Source of the DNA: Bacteroidales bacterium
Lineage (GTDB): Bacteria; Bacteroidota; Bacteroidia; Bacteroidales; UBA932
Direction: 5' to 3'
Assembly (NCBI GenBank): GCA_024691765.1
Contig: JAILNI010000031.1
Coordinates: 1-47,925, forward strand
Length of the DNA: 47,925 bases
Position 1 is the first letter of the stretch. Every line of letters starts with the position of its first letter. Below the pieces are notes generated by a model that was not told the origin of the DNA, made no database searches, and saw nothing but the letters and a program-made list of their open reading frames with translations. Shown here in pieces: positions 33,341-42,656 of the stretch. The position numbers and the translations under genes were made by a program.

Positions 33341-35655
33341 CGCTTCTCTGGGCGCATTTTGGCGTACTTGAGGAGGAGGAGTTTTTCGCCGAGGGTGTCG
33401 AAGCGGACGCGTGCCTTGAGTTCGGGGACTTTGCCCGTGATTTCCAGTATTTCTCCAAAGCCGAAGCGGTTGTGCTCTATGCGCATGCCGGGCTTGAAGT
33501 CCGTCATCGGCAGCGGGATGAAATCAGGATCTACGGGGGCGGCAGCCGGGACAGGGGTGTCTCTGCCAAATGCACCAAAGCCGCCAGTCCGGTTAATACC
33601 ACCCCTCGGGCTGCCAAAACCTGACCACTCCGTAGCATTGCCTTCGGAAGAGAAATAATCGGAATCCAGGGGCCGGTCGAGGTATTTGGGATCGATTTCG
33701 CGGAGGAAGCGGGACGGAGAGTTGGATTCGTGGCGTCCGTTCCGCATGCGGGTGCCGGCGAAGGACAGGGTGACGACCTTTCCGGCACGGGTCACGGCCA
33801 CGTAAAAGAGCCTCCGCTCTTCCTCTATGTCCTTGAGGGACAGAAGCATATTCTGGCTGGGGAACAGATTGTCCTCCATTCCCGCCACGAACACATATGG
33901 GAACTCCAGGCCCTTGGCCGAATGGACGGTCATCAGTGCAACCTTGTTGTTGGTGTCTTCCTCGTTTTCAATGTCAACGCTGCTGAGCAGCGACACGTTC
34001 TCCAGATAGTCGTCGATGGTGAAGGTATCTTCGGCGCCTTCCGCCTCTTCCTCGCGCTCCTCGACGAAGGCCGCCACGGAATTGATCAGTTCCTCCACGT
34101 TGGCAAACCGGGACTGCCCCTCGATGGACAGATCAGCCTTATAGAGTGCCAGGATGCCGCTTTTGTCGGCTATTTCGGACGCGAGCTCGAAGGCGTCGGT
34201 CTGCTTGAACTTCTGGTTCAGGGCATCAATCATCAGGCAGAAGGTCCTGATTTTCTGTATGCCGGCACTGCGGAGGCCGTACGCCTCGAGGCCGTCGGAA
34301 AAAGCCGCCCTGAACAGGGAGGTCTGCCCCGCCCGCGCCGCCTCTTCCAGCGCCTTTATGCTCGTGTCGCCTATGCCGCGCGCAGGGGTGTTGACCACCC
34401 TCTTGAAGGACTCGTCGTCCATTGGGTTCACCACCAGTTTGAAGTAGCCCATGAGGTCCTTCACTTCGGCTCGGTCAAAGAACGAATGGCCGGAGTACAC
34501 TATATAAGGAATGTTGCGCCGGCGCAACTGTTCCTCGAGGGGCCGCGACTGGGCGTTGGTCCTGTAGAGTATCGCAAAGTCCTCATACTGAGCACCGTCC
34601 TTGCGGACGCGGTCCTGGATAGCGGACACGATGTCGATGGCTTCATCCTGCTCGGACCATGTCTTGAGGACGTGGATCTTCTCCCCTTCCGGGCCGTCGG
34701 CGTAGCAGTGCTTGGGGATGCGGCCTGTATTGTGCTCAATCAGGGAGTTGGCGGCGTCCACGATGGTGCGGGTGCTGCGGTAGTTGCGCTCCAGGCGGAA
34801 CACCTTGCAATCCTGGTAGTCTTTTTTGAAGTTAAGGATGTTCTGTATCTGGGCGCCGCGGAAGGCGTAGATGGACTGGGAATCGTCGCCGACCACGCAG
34901 ATGTTGTGGTGCCTGGCTGCGAGCTTGCGGATGATGAGGTACTGGGCGTAGTTGGTGTCCTGGTACTCATCTACCATTATGTGGCTGAAGCGGGCCGCGA
35001 TGTTGTCCAGGGCCTCCTTGTTGTCGCGGAAGAGGATGTTCATGTTGACGAGTATGTCGTCGAAGTCCATCACTCCGGACTGCTTCAGGCGCGCCTGGTA
35101 GCGGTCATAGATGTCCGCGATGCGCGGCTTCTTGGCATGCATGTCGGCGACCTGGGTGTTGCGGTTCTCGCGGTAGGCCTTGGGGGTTATCAGGTAGTTC
35201 TTTGCGTTGGAGATCCTGGACAGAACGTCCCTGGGCTTGTAGAGCGAATCGTCGAGCCCGAGTTCCTTGATGACGGTCTTGACCGCGGCAGTGCTGTCGC
35301 TCTGGTCGTATATGGTGAAATTCTCGGGATAGCCGAGGCTTCCGGCGTACTCCCTGAGGAAGCGCACTAATATGGAGTGGAAGGTGCCCATCACGACTCG
35401 GCGCGCCTTCCAGTTTCCGACCATACGGGCTATCCTCTCCTTCATCTCCCCCGCTGCCTTCTTGGTGAAGGTCAGGGCGAGAATCCTGGAAGGATCCGCC
35501 CCGAGGGCAAGCAAATAAGCTACCCGGCTTGTCAGAACGCGGGTTTTGCCTGAACCGGCTCCCGCCACTATCAACACAGGACCATCTACACATCGGACCG
35601 CCTTCTCCTGCTCCTCATTCAGTCCATCCAAAATTACACGCACATTGTTCTCCAT
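33337..35655 (-). CDS. UvrD/PcrA-family DNA helicase
   Basis: 772 residues from the ATG at 35655. Superfamily 1A motifs are complete: LNEEQEKAV, Walker A AGAGSGKTRVLTSRVAYL, MGTFHSILVRFLREY, Walker B VDEYQDTNYAQY, GDDSQSIYAFRGA, LERNYRS, LMTVHSAKGLEFPYVFVAG and YVAVTRAG. The C-terminus (HNRFGFGEILEITG, VRFDTLGEKLLLLKYAKM) is the Tudor-like polymerase-contact domain of PcrA. It acts in nucleotide excision repair, transcription-coupled repair and removal of recombinase filaments. The upstream in-frame ATG at 35706 is rejected because the promoter lies between the two. Divergent from nqrA. Confidence 0.95.
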   Translation of the reverse strand: MENNVRVILDGLNEEQEKAVRCVDGPVLIVAGAGSGKTRVLTSRVAYLLALGADPSRILALTFTKKAAGEMKERIARMVGNWKARRVVMGTFHSILVRFLREYAGSLGYPENFTIYDQSDSTAAVKTVIKELGLDDSLYKPRDVLSRISNAKNYLITPKAYRENRNTQVADMHAKKPRIADIYDRYQARLKQSGVMDFDDILVNMNILFRDNKEALDNIAARFSHIMVDEYQDTNYAQYLIIRKLAARHHNICVVGDDSQSIYAFRGAQIQNILNFKKDYQDCKVFRLERNYRSTRTIVDAANSLIEHNTGRIPKHCYADGPEGEKIHVLKTWSEQDEAIDIVSAIQDRVRKDGAQYEDFAILYRTNAQSRPLEEQLRRRNIPYIVYSGHSFFDRAEVKDLMGYFKLVVNPMDDESFKRVVNTPARGIGDTSIKALEEAARAGQTSLFRAAFSDGLEAYGLRSAGIQKIRTFCLMIDALNQKFKQTDAFELASEIADKSGILALYKADLSIEGQSRFANVEELINSVAAFVEEREEEAEGAEDTFTIDDYLENVSLLSSVDIENEEDTNNKVALMTVHSAKGLEFPYVFVAGMEDNLFPSQNMLLSLKDIEEERRLFYVAVTRAGKVVTLSFAGTRMRNGRHESNSPSRFLREIDPKYLDRPLDSDYFSSEGNATEWSGFGSPRGGINRTGGFGAFGRDTPVPAAAPVDPDFIPLPMTDFKPGMRIEHNRFGFGEILEITGKVPELKARVRFDTLGEKLLLLKYAKMRPEKR

Positions 35656-35662
35656 AATGACG

Positions 35663-35670
35663 CGAAAATA
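35663..35670 (-). promoter_or_regulatory. promoter of the helicase gene, leaderless spacing
   Basis: TATTTTCG on the minus strand (TTCG in place of TTTG), seven bases from the ATG at 35655. Confidence 0.5.
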
Positions 35671-35683
35671 CAAAAAAAAGTGG

Positions 35684-35691
35684 TATCTTCG
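35684..35691 (+). promoter_or_regulatory. candidate promoter of nqrABCDEF
   Basis: TATCTTCG, again with TTCG, about 35 bases before the ATG at 35727. Assigned with less certainty than the TTTG boxes. Confidence 0.45.
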
Positions 35692-35726
35692 CAAAGCATT
35701 TTGCAAATTATTTTACCGGTATAAAA

Positions 35727-37055
35727 ATGTCTAATAACATCGTTTTGAAAAAAGGTCTGGACATCCCCGTAAGCGGGTGCGCGGAACTTGTTGTCAGCAA
35801 ATCGATGAACCCTTCCGTCGTGGCCGTACAGCCCGACGGAATCAAGGGCCTGCTCCCCAGGCTCCTGGTCAAGGAGGGCGACCGCGTGCTCTGCGGCTCC
35901 CCCGTGATTGCTGACAAGAAGAATCCCGACATCCTGCTCACGGCCCCCGCAAGCGGCACCGTGAAGGAGATTGTCCGCGGCGAAAAACGCAAGCTTCTCG
36001 CCGTCCTGATCGAGGTCGACGACCGCCAGGAGTATGTCAAGTTCGACACCTCCGACGTCAAGACCGCGTTGATGCAGAGCGGCCTCTGGTCCCTGCTCGT
36101 ACAGCGCCCCTACGGCGTGCTTGCCGATCCGGCAGCCGCTCCGAAGGGGATTTTCATTTCCGCGTTCAGCACATCCCCGCTCGCAGCCGACACCGAATTC
36201 ACGCTCGGCGGCGAAGTGCAGAACCTCCAGAAGGGCATCGACGCCCTCGCTCAACTGGCCCCCGTCCACGTCTCCGTCGACGGCTCCCGCAAGGACAGCG
36301 CCTTCTGCAGGCTGACCGGATGCACCCTCCACTCCTTCTCCGGCAAGCACCCGGCAGGCAACGTGGGCGTGCAGATAAGCCACATCAGCCCCATCATGAA
36401 AGGTGAGACCGTGTGGACCGTATCCCTGTCAGGGCTCGCCGCCATCGGCAGGCTCTTCGCTACCGGACGCCTCAACCTGCGCCGCAAGGTGGCGGTCGGC
36501 GGTCCCGCAGCGCTCTGCCCGTCCTACGTGGAAGCCCTCCCCGGCACCCCCATGAAGAGCTTCGTCGCCTTCTGGGGCAACTCCGAGGATGAGCTCCGCA
36601 TCATCAGCGGCGACGTCCTCAGCGGACAGACGGTCGGCAAGGACGGTTATCTGGGCCGCGACGCCGACCAGGTGACCATCATCCGCGAAGGCTACGACAA
36701 GGAGCTCCTCGGCTGGATACGTCCCATCCGCTTCCGCCAGTTCAGCACGGACCACAGCTACTTCAGCTGGCTCATGCCCTGGCGCAAGTATGACATGGAC
36801 ACCAACCTCCACGGCGGCCCCCGTCCGTTCCTGATGAACGACGGCTACTACGCCAAGGTGCTTCCCATGGACATCTATCCAGTGTTCCTGGCCAAGGCCT
36901 GCCTTGCCGGAGACATCGACAAGATGGAAAAGTTCGGAATCTACGAAGTCCTTCCCGAGGACCTCGCCACCTGCGAGTTCGTGGATCCCAGCAAGATTTA
37001 CATCCAGGACATCATCGCAAAGGGCATTGAACTGATGCTTAAAGAAATGGCTTAA
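35727..37055 (+). CDS. nqrA: Na+-translocating NADH:quinone reductase subunit A
   Basis: 442 residues, normal length. NqrA is the peripheral cytoplasmic subunit involved in quinone binding. The N-terminal barrel-sandwich half contains LVKEGDRVLCGSPV and ASGTVKEIVRGEKRKLLAV, typical of NqrA and RnfC; the middle contains LFATGRLNLRRKVAVGGPA. The C-terminal CEFVDPSKIYIQDIIAKG is also conserved. First gene of the nqrABCDEF operon; nqrB follows after five bases. Confidence 0.97.
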   Translation: MSNNIVLKKGLDIPVSGCAELVVSKSMNPSVVAVQPDGIKGLLPRLLVKEGDRVLCGSPVIADKKNPDILLTAPASGTVKEIVRGEKRKLLAVLIEVDDRQEYVKFDTSDVKTALMQSGLWSLLVQRPYGVLADPAAAPKGIFISAFSTSPLAADTEFTLGGEVQNLQKGIDALAQLAPVHVSVDGSRKDSAFCRLTGCTLHSFSGKHPAGNVGVQISHISPIMKGETVWTVSLSGLAAIGRLFATGRLNLRRKVAVGGPAALCPSYVEALPGTPMKSFVAFWGNSEDELRIISGDVLSGQTVGKDGYLGRDADQVTIIREGYDKELLGWIRPIRFRQFSTDHSYFSWLMPWRKYDMDTNLHGGPRPFLMNDGYYAKVLPMDIYPVFLAKACLAGDIDKMEKFGIYEVLPEDLATCEFVDPSKIYIQDIIAKGIELMLKEMA

Positions 37056-37060
37056 AAGAT

Positions 37061-38176
37061 ATGAACAAGATTTTCGAAAAAGGCGGCAAACTCTACTGGC
37101 TCCACAGCACCGTCGATGCTTTTGAGACATTCCTTCACGTGCCCGGCACCGTGACCCTCAAGGGCTCGCATGTGCGTGATGCCATAGACCTGAAACGTCT
37201 CCTTATCCTGGTGGTGATAGCCGCCGCGCCCGCAGCCCTCTTCGGCATGTGGAACGTCGGCTACCAGCACGGCCTTGCCATGGGACAGACCGGAGTCCAC
37301 ATTCTCGAGTACTTCTGGTTCGGTTTCCTCAAGGTCCTTCCCCTGTACCTCGTCTCCTACATCGTAGGTCTCGGTATAGAATTCGCTTCCAGCCAGATAC
37401 GCGGCGAGGAAGTCAGCGAGGGCTACCTCGTCAGCGGTTTCTTCATTCCCCTTATCGTTCCGGTGGACATCCCCCTGTGGATGCTTGCCCTGGCCGTCGC
37501 TTTCGCCGTCATCTTCGGCAAGGAAGTGTTCGGCGGCACCGGCATGAACATCTGGAATCCCGCCCTGCTGACCCGTGCGTTCCTCTTCTTCTCCTACCCC
37601 AACTACATGTCCGGATCCGAGTGCTGGATAGCGTTCAAGAAGGGTGAGACCGCAGTGGCTGACGCTTTCACAGGCGCCACTCCCCTCGCCCTCGACGGCC
37701 CCGCACAGTACGGTACCGGCTTCTGGGACCTCTTTATCGGCACTGTCCCCGGCTCCGTCGGCGAGACGTCCGTGATCGCAATCCTGCTCGGCGCCATCCT
37801 GCTCCTCTGGACCGGCATCGCCAGCTGGAAGATCATGTGCGGCAGCATCGCAGGCGCACTGCTCGTGGGATGGATCGGCAACGTGGCCGGCATCACCGAC
37901 ATCCCCTTCTACATGCAGCTTCTCTACGGCGGCTTCGCCTTCGGTACCATCTTCATGGCGACCGATCCCGTGACCTCCTGCCAGACCGAGTGCGGCAAGT
38001 GGATCTTCGGCATCCTCGTCGGCATGCTCTGCATCACGGTGCGCCTCTTCAACCCCGGATATGCCGAGGGCATGATGCTCGCCATCCTGCTGATGAACAC
38101 CTTCGCCCCGCTCATCGACCATTGCGTCGTGAGCGTCCATATCAACCGCAGGGAACGTAAATTCAAAGCCGCATAA
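37061..38176 (+). CDS. nqrB: Na+-translocating NADH:quinone reductase subunit B
   Basis: 371 residues, slightly shorter than Vibrio NqrB. A multi-spanning membrane subunit in the sodium path, carrying covalent FMN on the second Thr of the TGAT motif, seen here as AFTGATPLA at about residue 205. Other conserved pieces are GFFIPLIVPVDIPLWMLALA, FGGTGMNIWNPALLTRAFLFF and GFAFGTIFMATDPVTS. Ends three bases before nqrC. Confidence 0.97.
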   Translation: MNKIFEKGGKLYWLHSTVDAFETFLHVPGTVTLKGSHVRDAIDLKRLLILVVIAAAPAALFGMWNVGYQHGLAMGQTGVHILEYFWFGFLKVLPLYLVSYIVGLGIEFASSQIRGEEVSEGYLVSGFFIPLIVPVDIPLWMLALAVAFAVIFGKEVFGGTGMNIWNPALLTRAFLFFSYPNYMSGSECWIAFKKGETAVADAFTGATPLALDGPAQYGTGFWDLFIGTVPGSVGETSVIAILLGAILLLWTGIASWKIMCGSIAGALLVGWIGNVAGITDIPFYMQLLYGGFAFGTIFMATDPVTSCQTECGKWIFGILVGMLCITVRLFNPGYAEGMMLAILLMNTFAPLIDHCVVSVHINRRERKFKAA

Positions 38177-38179
38177 GCC

Positions 38180-38968
38180 ATGAACACCAACAACAACGTC
38201 TACACAGTCATCTACACCACGGTAGTCGTGGTGATAGTTGCGGCACTCCTGGCTTTCGTGGCAGCCAAGCTGGGCCCCGCCCAGGACGCAAACGCCAAGG
38301 CTGAAACGCTGAGGCAGATGATGTCCGCGGCCGGCATCAAGCCCACCGAAGAGCTTTACGCGACAAAGAATGCCGATATCCTGCAACTCTACGCCGACAG
38401 CATCGAAGAAGCCTACACCATCGGGCTCGACGGAGAGAAGAACGGCGAACTTGGCACCTCCAGGGACAACATCGAACTGGTCAGTAAACTCAAGCCGCAG
38501 AACAAGGCCATCAAGGCCGCCGGCGACGCCACCCTCCCCGTCTATATCTTCAACAGCGGCAAGGTAGTCATTCCGGTCTACGGAGCCGGCCTCTGGGGTC
38601 CAGTCTGGGGCTATGTGGCATTCGAACCCGACTGCCGCACCATCGCCGGCGCATACTTCGACCATGAGGGAGAAACTCCGGGCCTCGGCGCCAAGATCAA
38701 GGACGAGCCCTGGTTCCGCGAGAAATTCACCGGCAAGACCGTCGAATGGGGCGACACCCCCGCCTTCAGGCTCGAAAAGAACGCCGAATCGACCGGTGCA
38801 TCCAACGCAGTTGACGCCATAACCGGCGCCACCATGACTTCCAAGGGTCTCAACGAAGCCCTGAACACCTGGTTCGGAGCCTACGAGAAGCACCTGGGAA
38901 TGGGTGCCTTCTTCCATATGCTGGAAGAGCACGCCACCGAAGGAACAACCAACGCAGAGGAGGAATAA
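38180..38968 (+). CDS. nqrC: Na+-translocating NADH:quinone reductase subunit C
   Basis: 262 residues. One N-terminal membrane helix (TVVVVIVAALLAFVAA) anchors a periplasmic FMN domain. The flavin-attachment motif is AITGATMTSKG at about residues 213-223, matching the SGAT motif of characterised NqrC. LWGPVWGYVAFE and GLGAKIKDEPWF are conserved. The C-terminal tail (HATEGTTNAEEE) is a short acidic extension. Three bases separate it from nqrD. Confidence 0.96.
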   Translation: MNTNNNVYTVIYTTVVVVIVAALLAFVAAKLGPAQDANAKAETLRQMMSAAGIKPTEELYATKNADILQLYADSIEEAYTIGLDGEKNGELGTSRDNIELVSKLKPQNKAIKAAGDATLPVYIFNSGKVVIPVYGAGLWGPVWGYVAFEPDCRTIAGAYFDHEGETPGLGAKIKDEPWFREKFTGKTVEWGDTPAFRLEKNAESTGASNAVDAITGATMTSKGLNEALNTWFGAYEKHLGMGAFFHMLEEHATEGTTNAEEE

Positions 38969-38971
38969 GCT

Positions 38972-39583
38972 ATGGCACAGAAACTTAAAGAAACCATCCT
39001 CAATCCGATTCTCAAGGGCAATCCGATTACCGTCCTTGTGCTCGGTATATGCTCCGCTCTGGCCGTCACCGTCCAGCTCAAGGGAGCTCTCGTTATGGCC
39101 CTGTCGGTCATCGTGGTCACCGGGCTTTCCAGCTTCGTGTGCTCGCTGCTCCGCAACACCATCCCCAACCGCGTGCGCATCATCGTGCAGCTCGTGGTCG
39201 TGGCTATGATGGTTATCCTCGTGGACCAGATACTGAAAGCCGGAGAAGGCACCTACGCCATCGACAAGCAGCTTTCGGTCTACATCGGCCTCATCATCAC
39301 CAACTGCATCGTGATGGGTCGCATCGAGGCTTTCGCCCTCGGCAACAAGCCCATCCCCTCGCTGCTTGACGGTCTCGCCAACGGCGTGGGCTACGGCCTC
39401 ATCCTCGTCATCGTCGCCTTCTTCCGTGAACTCTTCGGAAGCGGCACCCTGTTCGGGTTCCAGGTCCTCCCCGCAGCGTACGTTCCCAACAACCTGGTCA
39501 TCCTTCCCCCGTTCGCCCTTATCCTCATCGGATGCATTATCTGGGTGCACAGGGCGCTGGACAAAGACCTTCAGGAAAACTAA
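38972..39583 (+). CDS. nqrD: Na+-translocating NADH:quinone reductase subunit D
   Basis: 203 residues, six predicted membrane helices. NqrD pairs with NqrE to hold the intramembrane 2Fe-2S centre. Conserved pieces: NPITVLVLGICSALAVT, VRIIVQLVVVAMMVILVDQ, GLIITNCIVMGRIEAFAL (with the cluster-ligand Cys) and ANGVGYGLILVIVAFFREL. Fourth gene of the operon. Confidence 0.97.
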   Translation: MAQKLKETILNPILKGNPITVLVLGICSALAVTVQLKGALVMALSVIVVTGLSSFVCSLLRNTIPNRVRIIVQLVVVAMMVILVDQILKAGEGTYAIDKQLSVYIGLIITNCIVMGRIEAFALGNKPIPSLLDGLANGVGYGLILVIVAFFRELFGSGTLFGFQVLPAAYVPNNLVILPPFALILIGCIIWVHRALDKDLQEN

Positions 39584-39595
39584 CAGCGACGCCTT

Positions 39596-40210
39596 ATGGA
39601 ATACATCAGCTTATTCGTAAAGTCAATCTTCGTTGACAATATGATCTTCGCATACTTCCTGGGTATGTGCTCATACCTGGCGGTATCGAAGAACGTGAAG
39701 ACAGCCAACGGCCTTGGCCTCGCCGTTATCTTCGTGCTCCTGTGCACGCTTCCCCTGAACTGGGTCATCAACACCTTCGTGCTGCAGCCCGGCGCCCTTA
39801 AGTGGCTCGGACCCCAGTTCGAGAGCGTGGACCTCAGCTTCCTGAGCTTCATCGTGTTCATCGCCGTCATCGCCGCATTCGTGCAGCTGGTGGAGATGAT
39901 CGTGGAGAAATTCCTCCCTTCGCTCTATTCTTCCCTCGGTATCTATCTGCCGCTGATTGCTGTGAACTGCGCTATCCTGGGCGGTTCCCTGTTCATGCAG
40001 CAGAGGGATTTCACCGGATTCGGCGAGTCCGCAGTATATGCCCTCGGTTCCGGCATCGGCTGGTACCTGGCTATAGTGGCGCTTGCAGCTATCCGTGAGA
40101 AGATGAGCTACTCCAACGTACCCAAGCCCCTGAAGGGCATAGGCATCACATTCATCACCGTCGGCCTCATGGGCCTGGCGTTCATGATATTTATGGGCAT
40201 TCAACTGTAG
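39596..40210 (+). CDS. nqrE: Na+-translocating NADH:quinone reductase subunit E
   Basis: 204 residues, six predicted helices, related to NqrD by inverted topology. [20 protein letters not shown] holds the N-terminal cluster ligand Cys, and [18 protein letters not shown] the second. [16 protein letters not shown] and the terminal FMIFMGIQL are typical. Six bases separate it from nqrF. Confidence 0.97.
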   Translation: MEYISLFVKSIFVDNMIFAYFLGMCSYLAVSKNVKTANGLGLAVIFVLLCTLPLNWVINTFVLQPGALKWLGPQFESVDLSFLSFIVFIAVIAAFVQLVEMIVEKFLPSLYSSLGIYLPLIAVNCAILGGSLFMQQRDFTGFGESAVYALGSGIGWYLAIVALAAIREKMSYSNVPKPLKGIGITFITVGLMGLAFMIFMGIQL

Positions 40211-40216
40211 AAGGAT

Positions 40217-41491
40217 ATGAGTCAGACAATTATTGCATCAATAGTGCTCCTCGTCATAGTGACGTTGCTGCTGGTGGCTCTTCTCCTCATAGTGAAGTCC
40301 GCCATTACCCCCAAAGGCACGATAAAGATAGACATCAACGACGGCAAGAAGGAACTTAACGTCGCTCCCGGCAACAACCTGATGGCCACGCTCGCCGGCG
40401 AGAAGATCTTCCTCCCCTCCGCCTGCGGCGGCAAGGCCAACTGCGGCCAGTGCAAGGTGCAGGTGCTTGAAGGCGGCGGCGAGATCCTCCCCACCGAGAC
40501 CGGCTTCTTCAACCGCAAGCAGATCAAGGACGGATGGCGTCTGGGCTGCCAGGTGAAGGTCAAGGACAACCTGAAGATCCAGGTGGCGGAGAGCGCCCTC
40601 TCCGTGAAGAAACTGGAGTGCGAAGTTATTTCCAACGAGAACGTAGCCACCTTTATCAAAGAGTTCACCGTCAAGCTTCCCGAGGGCGAAAACCTCGAAT
40701 TCAAGAGCGGTGAATACATCCAGATCGACATCCCCGAATACGAGGCCGACTTCGCCGACATGGGCGTTGCCGACATCTACAAGGGCGACTGGGAGAAGTA
40801 CGGCATCACCGGCCTGAAGTTCAAGAACACGGTTCCTACTATCAGGGCCTACTCCATGGCTTCGTATCCGGGCGAAAAGGGCATCATCAAGCTCAACGTC
40901 CGTATCGCGACTCCTCCGTTCGACAAGACTCAGCCGAAGGGCGTGTTCAAGTTCGTGCCCGGCGTGCCTCCGGGAATCGCTTCTACCTACGTATTCTCCC
41001 GCAAGCCGGGCGACAAGGTGTGGATCAGCGGCCCCTACGGCGAATTCCTGCTTCCTAAGGATGATCCCGAGGATATGGAATACATCTTCGTGGGCGGCGG
41101 CGCCGGCATGGCTCCCCTGCGCAGCCACATCATGCAGCTGTTCAAGACTTTGAAGACCGGCCGCAAGGTCCGCTTCTTCTACGGCGCCCGCGCGCTCGTG
41201 GAGGCGTTCTACCTCGAGGATTTCGCCGAAATCGAAAGGGAGTTCCCGAACTTCAAGTTCACCCTTGCCCTCGACCGTCCGGATCCCGCCGCAGACGCCG
41301 CCGGAGTGAAATATACTCCCGGCTTCGTCCACAACGTGATGTATGAGACCTACCTCAAGGAGCACGACGCTCCGGAGGACATCAAGTACTTCATGTGCGG
41401 TCCGCCGATGATGGTGAAGTGCGTGAACGAGTTGCTCGATTCTCTCGGCGTCCCTCCTGAAAGCATCCTCTACGATAACTTCGGAGGTTAA
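40217..41491 (+). CDS. nqrF: Na+-translocating NADH:quinone reductase subunit F
   Basis: 424 residues. NADH-oxidising entry subunit: an N-terminal membrane helix (IASIVLLVIVTLLLVALLL), a plant-type 2Fe-2S ferredoxin domain with ligands in SACGGKANCGQCKVQV and a later Cys in RLGCQVKV, then a ferredoxin-reductase module with FAD-binding RAYSMASYPGE and NAD-binding VGGGAGMAPLRSH, ending in CGPPMMV and LYDNFGG. All motifs are intact, so the complex should be functional. The glycosyltransferase gene starts at the very next base after its stop. Confidence 0.98.
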   Translation: MSQTIIASIVLLVIVTLLLVALLLIVKSAITPKGTIKIDINDGKKELNVAPGNNLMATLAGEKIFLPSACGGKANCGQCKVQVLEGGGEILPTETGFFNRKQIKDGWRLGCQVKVKDNLKIQVAESALSVKKLECEVISNENVATFIKEFTVKLPEGENLEFKSGEYIQIDIPEYEADFADMGVADIYKGDWEKYGITGLKFKNTVPTIRAYSMASYPGEKGIIKLNVRIATPPFDKTQPKGVFKFVPGVPPGIASTYVFSRKPGDKVWISGPYGEFLLPKDDPEDMEYIFVGGGAGMAPLRSHIMQLFKTLKTGRKVRFFYGARALVEAFYLEDFAEIEREFPNFKFTLALDRPDPAADAAGVKYTPGFVHNVMYETYLKEHDAPEDIKYFMCGPPMMVKCVNELLDSLGVPPESILYDNFGG

Positions 41492-42580
41492 GTGAAAATA
41501 TGTTGTATGATAGCATCTCTGCGTCTTGGCGGGGCCGAGAGGCAGCTCGCCGGGCTGGCATGTATGCTGAAGGCTGCCGGAGAAGACGTAGAGGTGCTGA
41601 CATACAGGGACGGAGACTTCTACAAAGGCGAGCTGGAGGCCGCCGGCGTGCCGCACTGTTTTGTTCCGCAAAGGGCTGGCGAGGTGCAGCTCGTACGTGA
41701 CATCGCATCACATCTGCGGGCGACCGGCCGCGACACCCTCATCTCATTCCTCGCCGGAACCAACCTCAAGGCCTGCCTCGTCAAGCGCCTGTGCCCCGGG
41801 GTGCGGCTCATCGTCTCCGAACGCAACTGCAACACTTCCCTGCTGCCCCACGACGTCCTCCGCTTCTCCCTCTACCGCAAGTACGCCGGCCAGGTGGTCT
41901 GCAACTGCTACGCCCAGACCGAGTTCATCCGCCGGCATGCCCCGGCCCTGCGCGGCAGGCTCTACACCATCCCCAATTTCACCGACCTGCAGCTTTTCAA
42001 ACCTGTGAGCCGGGAGTTCAGGCAGCCCTACAGGGTGGTCACGACGGCACGGCTCGACAGCAGGAAAAACGCCCTCGGCCTCATCCGCGCGGCGGCTCAA
42101 TGCCCCAGCCTCAGTTTCGACTGGTACGGCGCCGGGGAGGATACCTGCTACGGCCGTCGCTGCCGACAGCTGATAGCCAGGCTCGGCCTTGAAGACCGCT
42201 TCCGCATCCATCCGTCCACCCGGGACGTCGCCCATGTCTATTCAGCCGCCGACGCCTTCTGCCTGCCCAGTTTCTACGAGGGAACGCCCAACGCGCTGAC
42301 CGAGGCACTGGCCTGCGGACTGCCCGCAGTGTGCAGCGAAGTGAGCGACAACGGCCGCTATGTCACCGGGGGTAAGAACGGATTTCTGTTCAATGTCAGG
42401 AATCCGAAAGAATTAGTCCGTGCGCTGCAGGATCTAGCCGCCACTGAGCCCCAGATCATGAAGGAATATGCAAGCGGAAGCCGCCGGACAGCGGAAAGTT
42501 CCTTCTCGAAAAAATTGTTTTTCGAAAGATATATGGACCTTCTGAGGGGTCCGGCCGGGGGTACGAAATCCGGCACTTAA
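41492..42580 (+). CDS. GT4-family glycosyltransferase
   Basis: 362 residues with a GTG start directly behind the nqrF stop. The GT-B fold of retaining family 4 transferases is shown by the N-terminal SLRLGGAERQLAGLACML, the middle VVTTARLDSRKNALGLI, and the donor-site loop SFYEGTPNALTEALACGLPAVCSEV with its conserved Glu-X7-Glu. The protein presumably works on the cytoplasmic side in synthesis of a surface polysaccharide or LPS. No other polysaccharide cluster genes flank it. Zero-base spacing to nqrF suggests it is read from the nqr transcript. Confidence 0.9.
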   Translation: MKICCMIASLRLGGAERQLAGLACMLKAAGEDVEVLTYRDGDFYKGELEAAGVPHCFVPQRAGEVQLVRDIASHLRATGRDTLISFLAGTNLKACLVKRLCPGVRLIVSERNCNTSLLPHDVLRFSLYRKYAGQVVCNCYAQTEFIRRHAPALRGRLYTIPNFTDLQLFKPVSREFRQPYRVVTTARLDSRKNALGLIRAAAQCPSLSFDWYGAGEDTCYGRRCRQLIARLGLEDRFRIHPSTRDVAHVYSAADAFCLPSFYEGTPNALTEALACGLPAVCSEVSDNGRYVTGGKNGFLFNVRNPKELVRALQDLAATEPQIMKEYASGSRRTAESSFSKKLFFERYMDLLRGPAGGTKSGT

Positions 42581-42641
42581 AAAATTCACAAAATCTGATT
42601 TACGTTTTTTTTGATTCCATTGGGTTTTCATTTTGCTTTTA

Positions 42642-42649
42642 TAGTTTTG
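42642..42649 (+). promoter_or_regulatory. promoter with leaderless spacing
   Basis: TAGTTTTG with TTG at 42620-42622 as the -33 element, 19 bases apart. Exactly seven bases lead to the ATG at 42657. Confidence 0.65.
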
Positions 42650-42656
42650 CGGCACT

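Noticed and set aside
33730..35370. 546-codon open frame on the plus strand
   Set aside because: Antisense to the UvrD/PcrA helicase, whose motifs are complete.
35656..35706. Upstream start for the UvrD/PcrA helicase
   Set aside because: The extra residues are unlike the family and the promoter box lies inside this stretch.
37052..39550. 832-codon open frame on the minus strand
   Set aside because: It lies wholly antisense to nqrBCD, whose products are unmistakable; long antisense frames are expected at this GC content and the translation is rich in Gly, Asp, Glu and His without domains.
40238..41671. 477-codon open frame on the minus strand
   Set aside because: Antisense to nqrF; a composition artefact.
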